From Kiritimatiellota bacterium (GTDB lineage: Bacteria; Verrucomicrobiota; Lentisphaeria; Oligosphaerales; JAADHN01), in NCBI GenBank assembly GCA_013151865.1, contig JAADHN010000085.1, positions 1 through 40,032 on the forward strand: a stretch of DNA of 40,032 nucleotides, read 5' to 3'. Under the pieces are notes generated by a model, which ran no database searches, was not told where the DNA came from, and saw nothing but the letters and a program-made list of their open reading frames with translations. The translations under genes were made by a program, and so were the position numbers. Every line of letters starts with the position of its first letter. The first letter of the stretch is position 1. This document shows, piece by piece, positions 24,643-34,577 of the stretch.

Positions 24643-25622
24643 TGCGACACATGCCCCGACCGGACCGACGCCCCGTGTTCCGATGCCTGCGCCCCGCCCG
24701 GGGCCACGGCCCCATCGCCTGGACCGCGGTCGCCGTCCTGACTTGGTCCCTGACCGCATCGGCCGTGGACAGTCGCCAGGCCCGGGCCGAGAAAGAACTG
24801 AAAAAGGCCGTTTCCGAACTGCTCGACGTCCTGGCCGACCGCGAATTGCTGAATCCGCCCGACGCCAAGACGCGCCGGGCCCTGCTGCAGGGCGTGCTCG
24901 ATGCCGTCGGCGCCGGCGCCGCATTGGCGCCCGTACCCGAGCACCGCCCGCCGAATACCCGGTCAGCGGGGGACCGGCCGGCCGTCAGCCGCAGTGAGGT
25001 CGTCGGCGGCGTGTTTTGTTATCTGCAGCTTACCGCCGTTTCAGCGGCTGCGGCCGATGAACTCGAGTCGCGGCTCGGTGATAGCGCATTCGGGCATTAC
25101 GAAGGCCTGATCCTGGATCTGCGCAACGCAGACGGAGACGTCCCGGCCGCCGCCGACAAAGTGGCGAAAACCATTCTCGCCACCCGGTTGCCCACCGCGC
25201 TGCTGATCTCCCGAAACACCCGGGGAGCGGCTGAACTGTTGGCCGCCCGATTGCGGGACCGGGGCGGTCGAGCGGCCCTTCTCGGGCAGCCGACAGCCGG
25301 ACATCCCTTCGGATGGCAGCGGGCCGAGCTGAGTACGGGCGACGCCATCCTGCTGCCGCCCGAACTGCCGCCCGAAATGAAACAGCGGACGGCCCCCGTC
25401 CAACCCGATGTCACGGTTTCCGACGTGCGCTCCGCAGCCGCCCTGCTCGACCCGGACCGGGACCTCGACCCGGACCGGGACCCGTGCCTGCGCAAGGCTA
25501 TGGACCTGCTTCGAGCCATGGCGGCATTCGACCCGCAGCGCACGCCGCGTCAGACAGCGCCGCCGGCCACGCAAACGGACCGCGATGCCGCCCCCCCCGG
25601 CGCGGCAAAACCCGGGCAGTGA
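24633..25622 (+). CDS. Exported degenerate S41-peptidase-like protein
   Basis: This 329-residue protein has a signal peptide or anchor near residues 24-44. The central part resembles the core of C-terminal-processing proteases (family S41): GLILDLRNADGDV, then PTALLISRNTRGAAELLAARL, then GQPTAGHPFG. At the position of the catalytic Ser-Ala-x-Glu motif the sequence reads RGAAE, so the nucleophile appears lost, and the Lys of the dyad is not evident. There is no PDZ domain. It is probably a non-enzymatic binding or scaffold protein. The C-terminus has an Asp/Arg repeat (DPDRDLDPDRDP) and a Pro/Ala-rich tail. The start overlaps purE, and the next gene begins 5 bp downstream, so it pairs with the following exported protein. 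The family call is moderate. Confidence 0.6.
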   Translation: MPLMRHMPRPDRRPVFRCLRPARGHGPIAWTAVAVLTWSLTASAVDSRQARAEKELKKAVSELLDVLADRELLNPPDAKTRRALLQGVLDAVGAGAALAPVPEHRPPNTRSAGDRPAVSRSEVVGGVFCYLQLTAVSAAAADELESRLGDSAFGHYEGLILDLRNADGDVPAAADKVAKTILATRLPTALLISRNTRGAAELLAARLRDRGGRAALLGQPTAGHPFGWQRAELSTGDAILLPPELPPEMKQRTAPVQPDVTVSDVRSAAALLDPDRDLDPDRDPCLRKAMDLLRAMAAFDPQRTPRQTAPPATQTDRDAAPPGAAKPGQ

Positions 25623-25627
25623 GTACC

Positions 25628-26935
25628 ATGGCCCGTATCCGAAGCCTCTTCCTCTTACCGGTTCTCGCCATCCTGGCCCCTGTCTGCCTCCACGCCCGCG
25701 ACGCGCTCGTCACCGACAGCCGTCTTCGGGTCCGAATCCGAGGGCCGCAAGGAGAATGCCGTGCGGTCCGGCAACTCGTTCGGCGTTGCCTGGACGTAAT
25801 GGCCGATTTCCTCGAACTTCGCAAGGGACCGACCACTTGGTTGGACGTCCGGATCGTCGCCCCCGCCGTTCCTGTTGCTCGCGACAGGTCGAACTCGAAC
25901 CCCGACCTGGCCCTGCCGGCGGACCTCACGCCTCTGCAGGCTGTACAAGAGATCAATCTGGCCCTGCTCGACCGGCTCGCCCGAACCCACCGCAAACCGG
26001 GACGCGACCGACTGCAGCCCACAACGGTCCATTGGCTGGCCGCGGCCCTCACGTTCGAGGCCCTCAAAGTCCGAAATCGACCCGACGGACTCGTGCTGCC
26101 CCCGGATACGACCCCCGCGTTCCTCGTGTTCGAACAGGACAGCTATCCGGACGTCCGAGTCCTGCTCTCCAAACCCGTCTCCACCGAGTGGCCGCTCTGC
26201 TACACTTTGTACGCACTCCACTGTCACCTCCTGGCTCGCTGCATCCGACTGGGAGACCGCTCGAACCCTTCCCGACTTTCCCGTATCCTCGAACTGCAGT
26301 ACCGGGGACGGCAACCCGCCGATGCCGTGCAGTTTGTTTTGGCCGACGCCCTCCGCCCGGGCGAAGATCTCCAAAGTTGGTACCGCCGCCGGGTTCGGCC
26401 CCTGGCACGCGTCGGAACAACACGCACCGCGCTGCCCGCGTTGACACGACGCGTGCAAGAATTGACGTCCGTTCCCGTCCTTGCCGCCGGGGACAACGGC
26501 GCATTCGGACATACACGCGTCCCGCTCGAACGCTTGGTGGGCAGGTTGCGCGATTATAAACTGAACAGTCAGGCCATACGTGCCCTCGACGACGGCTTCC
26601 AGGAATTGCTGATGCGAGCGCCGGTCATCTTCCAACCGTCCCTGAAGCAGTATATTCGCGCCATCCAGAAAATGGCCAAAGGCCGAACCTGGGGCGTGCG
26701 TCGCGAACTCCGCAACGCAGCCAAGGCCTTTGCCGCGGCCGTCGAGCGCCAGCGTCGAATCAATACATACCTGGATGAAGTCGCCGTACGCGCCCTGCCC
26801 CCCGAAGTGCGTCTCGCCGCCGACTTTGAAGCCCTCCGGCCAATCCCGGGACGCGCCCGGGGCCGGTCGCGGGAGCTGGACCGGTATCTCGATGCGCTGG
26901 CACGTTCGGTTCAAACCCCGGAGCACATTGATTGA
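25628..26935 (+). CDS. Exported protein of unknown function
   Basis: This 435-residue protein has a clear signal peptide (basic start, LFLLPVLAILAPVCLHA, cleavage near residue 23). The mature part is Arg- and Leu-rich. An N-terminal domain contains RQLVRRCLDVMADFLELR and a possible HWLAAALTFEALKVR helix. The middle resembles the helical, Trp/Tyr-containing scaffolds of gluzincin-like or peptidase-MA-like domains, but I find no HExxH motif, so enzyme activity is unsupported. It begins 5 bp after the S41-like gene and is surely co-transcribed with it. Both are exported, so they may form one envelope complex. I do not recognise the family. Confidence 0.75.
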   Translation: MARIRSLFLLPVLAILAPVCLHARDALVTDSRLRVRIRGPQGECRAVRQLVRRCLDVMADFLELRKGPTTWLDVRIVAPAVPVARDRSNSNPDLALPADLTPLQAVQEINLALLDRLARTHRKPGRDRLQPTTVHWLAAALTFEALKVRNRPDGLVLPPDTTPAFLVFEQDSYPDVRVLLSKPVSTEWPLCYTLYALHCHLLARCIRLGDRSNPSRLSRILELQYRGRQPADAVQFVLADALRPGEDLQSWYRRRVRPLARVGTTRTALPALTRRVQELTSVPVLAAGDNGAFGHTRVPLERLVGRLRDYKLNSQAIRALDDGFQELLMRAPVIFQPSLKQYIRAIQKMAKGRTWGVRRELRNAAKAFAAAVERQRRINTYLDEVAVRALPPEVRLAADFEALRPIPGRARGRSRELDRYLDALARSVQTPEHID

Positions 26936-26959
26936 CGCGGCCCGTTGCGCAAGTATCTT
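26932..26959 (+). promoter_or_regulatory. Sigma-70-like promoter for the carbohydrate block
   Basis: TTGACG (26932-26937), a 16-bp spacer and TATCTT (26954-26959) overlap the upstream stop codon and face the beta-helix gene at 27042. The predicted leader is about 75 nt. Confidence 0.45.
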
Positions 26960-27041
26960 GAGCCCGTCCGAAATGGGTCCGCGGCCGTGTACGCCGCCCC
27001 ACGGCAGCAAACCGGAACGTCCGAAACTGGAGGTCGCGACC

Positions 27042-29792
27042 ATGCCGCGCAACCCGGCCCCCGTCCCCCAACTGTACTCCAATTCGGTGGCCCTCGGCCT
27101 GGCAGTCGGACTGTGCTGCAGCGCCGCCACGCCGCAAGCGGATTTTTTCGTCGCCCCCAACGGCAACGACGCCTGGTCCGGCCGACTGCCGGCGCCCGAG
27201 CCCAAGCGCCGAGACGGTCCATTCGCCACCCTGACCCGGGCCCGGAACGCCGTGCGCGAACTCCGCAGAGCACGCCCCGCGCTCGACCGGCCCGTGACCG
27301 TCTTGATCCGGGGCGGGCAATACGTCCTCTCCGCCCCCCTTGCCTTCACGCCGGAAGACAGCGGCGGCCCCGCCTCTCCCACCATCTTCGCAGCCTTCCC
27401 AGGCGAGAAACCCGTCTTCTCCGGCGGAGTCGACCTCGGTCCGTGGGAAATCACGCCCGACGGAATGTTCCAAACCCGGCTGCCTGCCGCCTTCGCAAAT
27501 GAGCGTCTCCCCACCCAACTGTTCGTGAACGGCCAACGCCGAACCCGGGCCAGATCGCCCAACACGGGCTACTTCCGCACCGACGGCCCGCTGAACCCTC
27601 TCGGCGACCGAAACAAGGCCCGGCGCAACCCCGAAACAAAAATGGGGTTTCGCTTCAAGCCCGGCGACATTCGCGAATGGCCGGACTGGCGGAACATGAA
27701 CCTGGTGGTGTTTCACTCCTGGACCGCCTCGATCCACTGGGCGGCCGAAATCAGCGAGAAGAAACACACCCTTCGCTTTACCGCTCCCAGCGGCTGGCCC
27801 ATCGGCTGGTGGGAGAACAAACAGCGATACTACATCGAAAACGTCCGCGCCGCACTCGACGCTCCCGGAGAATGGATCGCCGACGCCGAGGCCGGCACGC
27901 TCCTGTACATCCCGCTACCCGGGGAAAAAGCCGATACCCTCCGCGCCGTGGCGCCGGTGAGCAACCAGTTGGTCCGATTCGAAGGCGACGCACGACTCGG
28001 AATGCCGGTCGAGTACATTCAACTCCGCAGTCTGACATTCCTGCACAGCGCCTGGGACTTGCCGCGGGACAAAGCGCACGACGGTCAGGCCGCCGTCAGC
28101 GAAGACGCCGCCATTCATCTCTCGGGCGCCCGCAACTGCCTGTTCGAAGACATCGAGCTGGCTCACGTGGGCGCCTATGGTGTCTGGTTGGCAGCCGGAT
28201 CGAAAAACAACCGGTTCGTCCGCTGCCATATCCACGACCTCGGCGCCGGCGGCATCAAGATCGGCGAAACGCGTTCCCCCCGGGACGACGCCCAGGCCGT
28301 CGAACACAACACGGTGGACAACTGCCTGATCCACGACGGCGGTCATGTCTTCCGCGCCGGCGTTGGCGTGTGGATCGGACGCGCAAGTTGGAACCGACTC
28401 GTGCACAACGAAATCTGCGACTTCGACTACACTGGGGTCTCCGTCGGCTGGAGTTGGGGCTACGCACCGTCATCCGCCAATCACAACCTCGTGGAGTACA
28501 ATCATATTCACCATGTCGGCAATGGTGTTCTCAGCGATCTGGGCGGCATCTACACCCTTGGCGTGTCGCCCGGCACCGTCCTCCGCGGCAACGTGATCCA
28601 CGACTCGTTCGCGTACTCCTACGGCGGCTGGGGACTGTATACCGATGAGGGCAGTTCGAACATCCTCATGGAAAAGAACATCGTTTACGACACCAAGTCG
28701 GGCGGCTTCCATCAGCACTACGGGCGGGAAAACATCCTGCGCGACAACATCTTGGCTTATTCCAGGGAAGCCCAGGTGATCCGCTCCCGGGAAGAAAACC
28801 ACCTTTCGTTCACGTTCGAGAGAAACATCGTGGTCTGCGACAACGGCTGGGTGCTCGGCGGCAATTGGAAGAACGGCCGCTTCCGACTCGACCGAAATCT
28901 TTATTGGAACGACGGCCAAACCCCGCTCACGTTCGCCGGCCGCAGCTTCGCCCGGTGGCGGAAGAAAACCGGCCAGGACGCCGCGTCCCGAATTGCAAAT
29001 CCGGGTTTTCTCGACGCGGCGAAACGCGATCTCCGACTCCGCCCGAACTCGCCGGCTCAAGCCCTCGGAATCGACGCCCCGGACCCCGCCCAGGCCGGAC
29101 TGTACGGCCCGACCGAGTGGACCCGCCGGGCGACTGCGCTCCAACACCGGACGCTCGACCCGGAAATGCGACCGCCACGTACTCCGCCCCTGAGCATTCA
29201 ACGCCGCCTGCTTGACGATTTCGAATCCACACCCGTGGGAGACCGCCCTCGTCAAGCCGTGGTCCAGGTCGGAAAGAAGGGCGGCGCAGTCGCCGTGACC
29301 GACGAACTGGCTGCCGACGGCAAGCACTGTCTGAAGTTCACCGACGCGCCGGGCCTTGAAAAGCCCTGGCTCCCCTACATCCATTACACCCCAAGATGGG
29401 ACGAGGGAACGGCCCTGCTGACCGTCGACCTCCGCCTCGAACCCGGGGCCGTCATCTGGCACGAATGGCGCGACAACGCCCGCCCCTACAACGTCGGACC
29501 GTCGCTCCGCGTCACGGCGAACGGCGAAGTGCAGCACGCCGGCCGTGTCGTAGCCCGTGTCCCCCTCGACCGATGGTTCCAACTGAAGATCGAATGTCCG
29601 CTCGGTTCCGCGGCCCCGGGCGTCTTCGACCTGACCGTGACCGTCCGGGGTGAAGCCCCGCAGCAGGTGCGGGGCTTGCCCTGCGGCTCGCCCGAGTGGA
29701 ACGAACTGGACTGGCTCGGCTTCGTCTCCCAGGCAAACCGGAAAACGGCCTTCTACCTGGACAACCTGAAGCTCGAACTCCGGGACGAATGA
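27042..29792 (+). CDS. Secreted right-handed beta-helix protein, polysaccharide-lyase-like
   Basis: This 916-residue protein has a signal peptide ([18 protein letters not shown]). After it, the typical beta-helix opener [13 protein letters not shown] and [13 protein letters not shown] is followed by a long right-handed parallel beta-helix (to ~residue 700) rich in Asn/His turns such as [16 protein letters not shown] and [14 protein letters not shown]. This fold is common to pectate-lyase-like, alginate-related and GH-type enzymes; no catalytic set can be assigned with confidence. The last ~190 residues, starting near [11 protein letters not shown], form a lectin-like beta-sandwich. The start has a GGAGGT site. 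It heads the carbohydrate block that continues with rhamnose mutarotase and fucosidase. Confidence 0.85.
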   Translation: MPRNPAPVPQLYSNSVALGLAVGLCCSAATPQADFFVAPNGNDAWSGRLPAPEPKRRDGPFATLTRARNAVRELRRARPALDRPVTVLIRGGQYVLSAPLAFTPEDSGGPASPTIFAAFPGEKPVFSGGVDLGPWEITPDGMFQTRLPAAFANERLPTQLFVNGQRRTRARSPNTGYFRTDGPLNPLGDRNKARRNPETKMGFRFKPGDIREWPDWRNMNLVVFHSWTASIHWAAEISEKKHTLRFTAPSGWPIGWWENKQRYYIENVRAALDAPGEWIADAEAGTLLYIPLPGEKADTLRAVAPVSNQLVRFEGDARLGMPVEYIQLRSLTFLHSAWDLPRDKAHDGQAAVSEDAAIHLSGARNCLFEDIELAHVGAYGVWLAAGSKNNRFVRCHIHDLGAGGIKIGETRSPRDDAQAVEHNTVDNCLIHDGGHVFRAGVGVWIGRASWNRLVHNEICDFDYTGVSVGWSWGYAPSSANHNLVEYNHIHHVGNGVLSDLGGIYTLGVSPGTVLRGNVIHDSFAYSYGGWGLYTDEGSSNILMEKNIVYDTKSGGFHQHYGRENILRDNILAYSREAQVIRSREENHLSFTFERNIVVCDNGWVLGGNWKNGRFRLDRNLYWNDGQTPLTFAGRSFARWRKKTGQDAASRIANPGFLDAAKRDLRLRPNSPAQALGIDAPDPAQAGLYGPTEWTRRATALQHRTLDPEMRPPRTPPLSIQRRLLDDFESTPVGDRPRQAVVQVGKKGGAVAVTDELAADGKHCLKFTDAPGLEKPWLPYIHYTPRWDEGTALLTVDLRLEPGAVIWHEWRDNARPYNVGPSLRVTANGEVQHAGRVVARVPLDRWFQLKIECPLGSAAPGVFDLTVTVRGEAPQQVRGLPCGSPEWNELDWLGFVSQANRKTAFYLDNLKLELRDE

Positions 29793-29890
29793 CGCCGGTC
29801 GGAGAGCGCCGCCGACGCATGTCCCGAGATCGACTGAGGATGCGGGCGACATCCATAACCGCTTCCCCGGAAAAAAGGAGTTGCAGCAGC

Positions 29891-30205
29891 ATGATTCGTA
29901 AAGCATTCGTCATGTCCGTCAACGCCGGTATGGAAGAGGAATACCGGAAACGGCACAATCCGATCTGGACCGACCTCGAAGCCGTCCTCAGAGAACACGG
30001 CGTCCACAATTACTCGATCTTTCTCGACCCCGAAACCCGGCAGCTTTTCGGATACGTCGAGATCGAAGATGAAGCCCGGTGGGACGCCATCGCCCAAACG
30101 GCCCCCTGCAGGCGCTGGTGGGCCTACATGAAGGACGTCATGCCCTCCAATCCGGACAACAGTCCGGTCTCGCGGGAGTTGACCGAAGTATTTCATCTGG
30201 ACTGA
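29891..30205 (+). CDS. rhaM: L-rhamnose mutarotase
   Basis: This 104-residue protein has the exact family length and the conserved residues Y18, H22 (YRKRH) and W76-W77 ([10 protein letters not shown]) of the RhaM/YiiL fold. It interconverts alpha and beta anomers of L-rhamnose and can act on related deoxysugars. An AAAGGAG site lies 10 bases before the ATG. Its place between a beta-helix protein and an alpha-L-fucosidase links the block to 6-deoxysugars. No rhamnose isomerase, kinase or aldolase gene is present in the window. Confidence 0.92.
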   Translation: MIRKAFVMSVNAGMEEEYRKRHNPIWTDLEAVLREHGVHNYSIFLDPETRQLFGYVEIEDEARWDAIAQTAPCRRWWAYMKDVMPSNPDNSPVSRELTEVFHLD

Positions 30206-30389
30206 CTTGGGTGTGCCGGGACACCGACCGCGCACCCGGCACGGGCGGACTCGGCCCACGACGGTTGGAGCCTGAAGCATGTGCGACAGCAGCCGCATGC
30301 CGGCCCTCGCGCCGACAACCTCGACGGCGACGTGGCCGGCGGCCGAAACCCCGCATCCAAGTCTTCACCCCGGAAAAAGGGACCGCGCC

Positions 30390-32159
30390 ATGAACGCCGA
30401 CACCATCCGTCTTGGAGCCGCCGTCGTCCTCGTTTTTTCCACGGTCGCAGGCGCCGCCGAACCGGCTCGAATCACCACGACGCCGGCGGACCCGGAAACC
30501 CCCGAACAACACGACGCCCGAATGAAATGGTGGCGCGAGGCCAGGTTCGGCATGTTCATTCACTGGGGCCTCTACGCCGTACCGGCCGGGACTTGGAAGG
30601 GAAAACGCATCCCCGGTATCGGCGAATGGATCATGAACCGGGCCAAAATCCCGGTCGACGAGTATGCGGCCCTCGCCAAACAGTTCAACCCGGTCAAGTT
30701 CGACGCGGACGAATGGGTTCGGATTGCCAAGGACGCGGGCATGAAATACATCGTGATCACTTCAAAACATCACGACGGCTTCGCCATGTTCCGCTCGCGG
30801 ACCAGCCCGTACAACATCTACGATGCGACCCCGTTCAAGAGAGATCCCATCGCCGAGCTGAAAGCGGCGTGCGTGCGCCAGGGGATTCGCCTCGGCCTCT
30901 ATTACTCGCAGGCACAGGACTGGCATCACCCCGGGGGGGCCGCCGCCGGCGGCCACTGGGACCCCAAACAGGACGGCGATATGGACCAATACATCCGCAC
31001 CATCGCCGCGCCCCAGGTCCGGGAAATCCTCACCCGCTACCAACCCGCCATCATCTGGTGGGACACCGCCGTGAACATGACCAAGGCCAGGGCCGATATG
31101 CTCCTGCCGCTGGTCCGGCTCCGCCCCGGCATCATCATGAACAACCGGCTCGGCGGCGGCTACCGCGGCGACTATTCGACCCCGGAACAGCATATCCCCC
31201 CCACCGGCCTTAATTACGACTGGGAAACCTGTATGACCATGAACGGCACATGGGGATACAAGAGCTACGACAACAACTGGAAAAGTACCGAAACCCTGAT
31301 CCGCAATCTGGTGGACATCGCCAGTAAAGGCGGCAACTATTTGCTCAATGTCGGGCCCACCGCAGAAGGTGTCTTTCCGCGGCCGAGCATCGAGCGCCTC
31401 GCCGAAATCGGACGGTGGATGCGCGTGAACGGCGAATCCATCTACCGCACCCGCGCCAGCATCTTCACCCGACCGTTCGCCTGGGGACGCGTGACGACCC
31501 GACAAGACGGGAAGAGTGCGGTCCTTTACCTCCATGTCTTCGATTGGCCCGCCTCCCGCGAACTGCCCCTGCCCGGCTTGACCAACAAGGTCTTGGAGGT
31601 CGCCTTGTTGGCGGCCCCGACGGCAAAAACCGCATTCGCCCAGAACGAAACGGGGGTGGTCCTGCACCTCCCGCCCGAAGCGCCCGATCCCATCGACTCG
31701 GTGGTCAAGCTGACGGTCGCCGGAAAACTCAACGTCGTACTCGTGCCGCTTAAGGCCCGTAAAGACGGCTCGTTCCGCCTGCACGCCGCCCAGGCCTTGG
31801 TTCACGGCAAAAACCTGCGGTACGAGAAGAACCCGCGCCGGGGACTGGACAATCTCGGGTTCTGGACCGACCCCAACGATTGGGCCGAATGGCCTATCGC
31901 CGTCCGGCGCCCCGGGCAATACGAGGTCGAGTTCACGGTGGCGACCCCGGGGAAAGACGTGGAAGTGCTGATCTCGGCCGGCGACCGGACACTGGCCGCA
32001 ACCGTCGCTCGTACCGGCGCTTACAACAAGTTCGAAAAACAGAAGATGGGACGGCTCAAAGTCCCTGCCGGAGGCGCCGTGCGCCTTTCGGTCCGCTGCG
32101 GCAAACACTGGACGCCCATCAATCTGCGGGCCGTCGCCTTGAAGCCCGTGACCGAGTGA
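30390..32159 (+). CDS. Alpha-L-fucosidase, GH29
   Basis: This 589-residue exported enzyme has a signal peptide (AAVVLVFSTVAGAA) followed by the GH29 catalytic barrel: RFGMFIHWGLYAVPAG, ITSKHHDGFAMF, and IIWWDTAVN with D225 as the likely nucleophile. It removes terminal alpha-L-fucose from glycans. The catalytic domain ends near residue 370 with NYLLNVGPTAEG. It is followed by a C-terminal beta domain typical of GH29 and then an extra carbohydrate-binding-like beta-sandwich (WAEWPIAVRRPGQYEVEF). The ATG at 30390 is preceded by AAAAGGGA. GH29B-type substrate preference (alpha-1,3/4) cannot be told from sequence alone. Confidence 0.95.
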   Translation: MNADTIRLGAAVVLVFSTVAGAAEPARITTTPADPETPEQHDARMKWWREARFGMFIHWGLYAVPAGTWKGKRIPGIGEWIMNRAKIPVDEYAALAKQFNPVKFDADEWVRIAKDAGMKYIVITSKHHDGFAMFRSRTSPYNIYDATPFKRDPIAELKAACVRQGIRLGLYYSQAQDWHHPGGAAAGGHWDPKQDGDMDQYIRTIAAPQVREILTRYQPAIIWWDTAVNMTKARADMLLPLVRLRPGIIMNNRLGGGYRGDYSTPEQHIPPTGLNYDWETCMTMNGTWGYKSYDNNWKSTETLIRNLVDIASKGGNYLLNVGPTAEGVFPRPSIERLAEIGRWMRVNGESIYRTRASIFTRPFAWGRVTTRQDGKSAVLYLHVFDWPASRELPLPGLTNKVLEVALLAAPTAKTAFAQNETGVVLHLPPEAPDPIDSVVKLTVAGKLNVVLVPLKARKDGSFRLHAAQALVHGKNLRYEKNPRRGLDNLGFWTDPNDWAEWPIAVRRPGQYEVEFTVATPGKDVEVLISAGDRTLAATVARTGAYNKFEKQKMGRLKVPAGGAVRLSVRCGKHWTPINLRAVALKPVTE

Positions 32160-32292
32160 CTCGACCCCGGACCGACCCGACCGGATACGGAATAAACGGG
32201 CCCGCCCGTCTCGCGACCGACAACACGCGCGGGCGATGACCTGCGACCGCCGAGGAAACACCCAGCCCGCTCGAACGAGGAGAACGGACCCC

Positions 32293-33207
32293 ATGCACAT
32301 CGGCCGAGCCTGGTGGTCCCTGTTGCCGCTTATCCTGGCGGGCGGACTGCTGCGAAGCACAGCCGCCGGCATCGTCGTGGAGGGCAAAGAAGAGATCCTA
32401 TACCTTGACGGACTGGCGGAGCCGACCCGATGGCGACCGGCCGAATGTACGGTGACCCGGGCCGCGCAGAAATTCCGGGCCGAGGGACGCCCTACCCTTC
32501 ACCTCCATATCCCCGTCGACTACAGCGCAGGAGAAAAGCAGTATCCGATCGGCTGGCCGCGAATGTATTGCGGACTCCGCAAACCGGACGAAACCGACTG
32601 GACCCGGTTCGACCGGTTCGAATTCATGATCTATGCCGAAATGTCGCGACCGAAACCGCCGTCCAAACCGCTGACGTTCCAAATGCTCTGCCCCTTGCGC
32701 GACACCGGCTATGTCCATGAATTGACCGAAATCCGCCTCGGCCGATGGGTCCGTATTGTCGTACCCATCGCCGACAAACCCAACTTGGAACGCATCGCCA
32801 CGCTGGGGTTCAATATCTCCGAGTCCAACTACCGAGACGGCGACCGGCTCGATTTCTACGTCGGCGCTTTCCGACTGGTCCGCTCCACGGAGTGCGCCCT
32901 GAGCCGCGTCCGCATCCTGGCCCCGGCAATCTTCCAGGGACGTCCGGACCTGCCTGTCGAACTGGTGGTCACCGGTCCCCCCGCCAGGGTCGGCCGGGGC
33001 ATTCCGTTCACGATCCGGCGCGGTAAAGAGGCGCTGCGCCGCGAAATGCTGCCCGTCACCCGCGGACGACAGGTGCTGCACATGGGGATCGCGGAACTCG
33101 ACCTTTCGCCCGGCGACTACACGTTGACCGCGTTCGACGACGACCCGGAAAAACGCCGGACCGCGCACTTCAAAGTGGTGGCGACACCATGGAAAGGGGC
33201 GCAGTAA
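32293..33207 (+). CDS. Secreted beta-sandwich protein of the polysaccharide block
   Basis: This 304-residue protein has a signal peptide (WWSLLPLILAGGLL). Residues ~25-200 look like a galactose-binding-type beta-sandwich: a Trp/Tyr-rich start with LYLDGLAEPTRWRP, then FDRFEFMIYAEM and RWVRIVVPIAD. The C-terminal ~90 residues are an Ig-like domain ending DYTLTAFDDDP. No catalytic motif is seen, so a binding role is likely. The next gene starts 19 bp before its stop, and a third gene overlaps that one, so the three (304, 462 and 792 residues) form a translationally linked set. I do not recognise a named family. Confidence 0.8.
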   Translation: MHIGRAWWSLLPLILAGGLLRSTAAGIVVEGKEEILYLDGLAEPTRWRPAECTVTRAAQKFRAEGRPTLHLHIPVDYSAGEKQYPIGWPRMYCGLRKPDETDWTRFDRFEFMIYAEMSRPKPPSKPLTFQMLCPLRDTGYVHELTEIRLGRWVRIVVPIADKPNLERIATLGFNISESNYRDGDRLDFYVGAFRLVRSTECALSRVRILAPAIFQGRPDLPVELVVTGPPARVGRGIPFTIRRGKEALRREMLPVTRGRQVLHMGIAELDLSPGDYTLTAFDDDPEKRRTAHFKVVATPWKGAQ

Positions 33208-34577
33208 CCATTTCGCAGCCACCCCCCATTTCCAGATCTCCGGCGGCCCGGGAACGCAGACGCCCGGCGCTCCCCTGTCTGTTGCCCGTCGCGATGCTCC
33301 TGTGCGCTTGCGCCGCCGTCCAGGCGGAGATCGCAACCTATCGGATTCAACGTGCCGAAACACCGCCGACGGTCGACGGTTCGCTCTCCGACCCTTGCTG
33401 GACCAAAGCATGTCGGGTGACTTCTTTTCATCCCCTCGGTACAGCGGCCGGAACTACGGCCGCAGTCCCGGCCACCGAAGCATGGCTCACGTACGACGCA
33501 CAGGCCCTCTTCATCGCTTTCCGGTGTCGGGAACCTCTCGCCGCCGGACTCGAAGCCCCGGAGCGCCCGCACGACGGTCCGACTTGGCGCGACAACGGCG
33601 TCGAGATCTTTCTCGACCCCGCCGGCAACAGGACTCAGTACGTCCAGATTGCCGTGAACCTCGCCGGGAGCATCATGGACGGTTTCATCCCCTCCCCCGC
33701 CGGAAAGTTGAATCTCGGCTGGGAAACCGGCGCGTCCGCCGCAGTCCGCGTCGGAGACAACGAATGGACGCTCGAAATCCGGGTCCCGTTCAGCGGCCTG
33801 CCGCTGACTCGGCCGCGCGGGCCGTGGACCTTTCACCTCGCCCGAAATCGAGCCGCCGCCGGCCAGCACCTCACCTCGCTCCGAACCCCGGTCAGCGGTT
33901 ACCACGAAATTGCGAACTTCGCGCGCCTCGAAGGGATCGACCTTCCCGAGTTCGCCGTGTGTGTCCTGAACGCGACCCCCGGAGAATCCTTTGCCGGGAT
34001 CAACCGGTGTCGGGTACTGTTGCGCAATTGGGGAAAAGCACCCGCCGCAGTCCGGCTCGCGGCCGGGATCGAGGGAGAGGCGCGCCCGAAACGGACCCGC
34101 AAGGCCCTCCTGCTGGCGGCGAACAGCACTACAACCGCTGTATTGCCCTGGACGCTCGAAGCCGGCGACGGCGGAAAAAGATTCGCGATCGAAGTCCGCC
34201 TCGCCGAGAACAACCGGCTCATCCGCAGGCAAACCTGGCCCCTCCCCGAACCGCCGCCCATATTGGGCAAAATCGAACGCCCGGTCTTCTATTACCGACA
34301 GAGTCGCTGCGTGTTGCTGACGATCCCCATCAACCTGGCGGAAGGCTCCAGGGGCCGCGCCCGGCTGAGTTGGCAAGCCCGAAACGCCCGCGGGGACATC
34401 GTCGGAAACGGATTCACCACCGCGCCCAACCGAGACGCCGTGCTGCGCCTGTACTGGCCTCACTGGTTCCCGGGACGGTACACACTGCACATGACTCTCG
34501 CCCGAAACGGCGGTGTCCTGGCCGAGTCGGAACAGCCCCTGCGACTTGTCGAAAACCCATGGAACGAACGACGATGA
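33189..34577 (+). CDS. Secreted CBM9/DOMON-like protein
   Basis: This 462-residue protein has an N-terminal signal peptide (LLPVAMLLCACAAVQA) that contains a possible lipoprotein Cys. The next ~200 residues have the CBM9/DOMON-like signature: TPPTVDGSLSDPCWTKA, AWLTYDAQALFIAFRC, and DNGVEIFLDPAGNRTQYVQIAVN. These domains bind reducing sugar ends or heme. The context favours sugar. The C-terminal half is two Ig-like beta domains. It overlaps its neighbours on both sides (19 bp and 4 bp), showing tight coupling. No catalytic residues are evident. Confidence 0.85.
   Translation: MERGAVTISQPPPISRSPAARERRRPALPCLLPVAMLLCACAAVQAEIATYRIQRAETPPTVDGSLSDPCWTKACRVTSFHPLGTAAGTTAAVPATEAWLTYDAQALFIAFRCREPLAAGLEAPERPHDGPTWRDNGVEIFLDPAGNRTQYVQIAVNLAGSIMDGFIPSPAGKLNLGWETGASAAVRVGDNEWTLEIRVPFSGLPLTRPRGPWTFHLARNRAAAGQHLTSLRTPVSGYHEIANFARLEGIDLPEFAVCVLNATPGESFAGINRCRVLLRNWGKAPAAVRLAAGIEGEARPKRTRKALLLAANSTTTAVLPWTLEAGDGGKRFAIEVRLAENNRLIRRQTWPLPEPPPILGKIERPVFYYRQSRCVLLTIPINLAEGSRGRARLSWQARNARGDIVGNGFTTAPNRDAVLRLYWPHWFPGRYTLHMTLARNGGVLAESEQPLRLVENPWNERR

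Noticed and set aside
33302-34573. 1.2-kb N-terminal extension of the DUF4091 protein
   Set aside because: It overlaps the CBM9-like gene in another frame and is Arg/Pro-rich, while a signal peptide follows the ATG at 34574.
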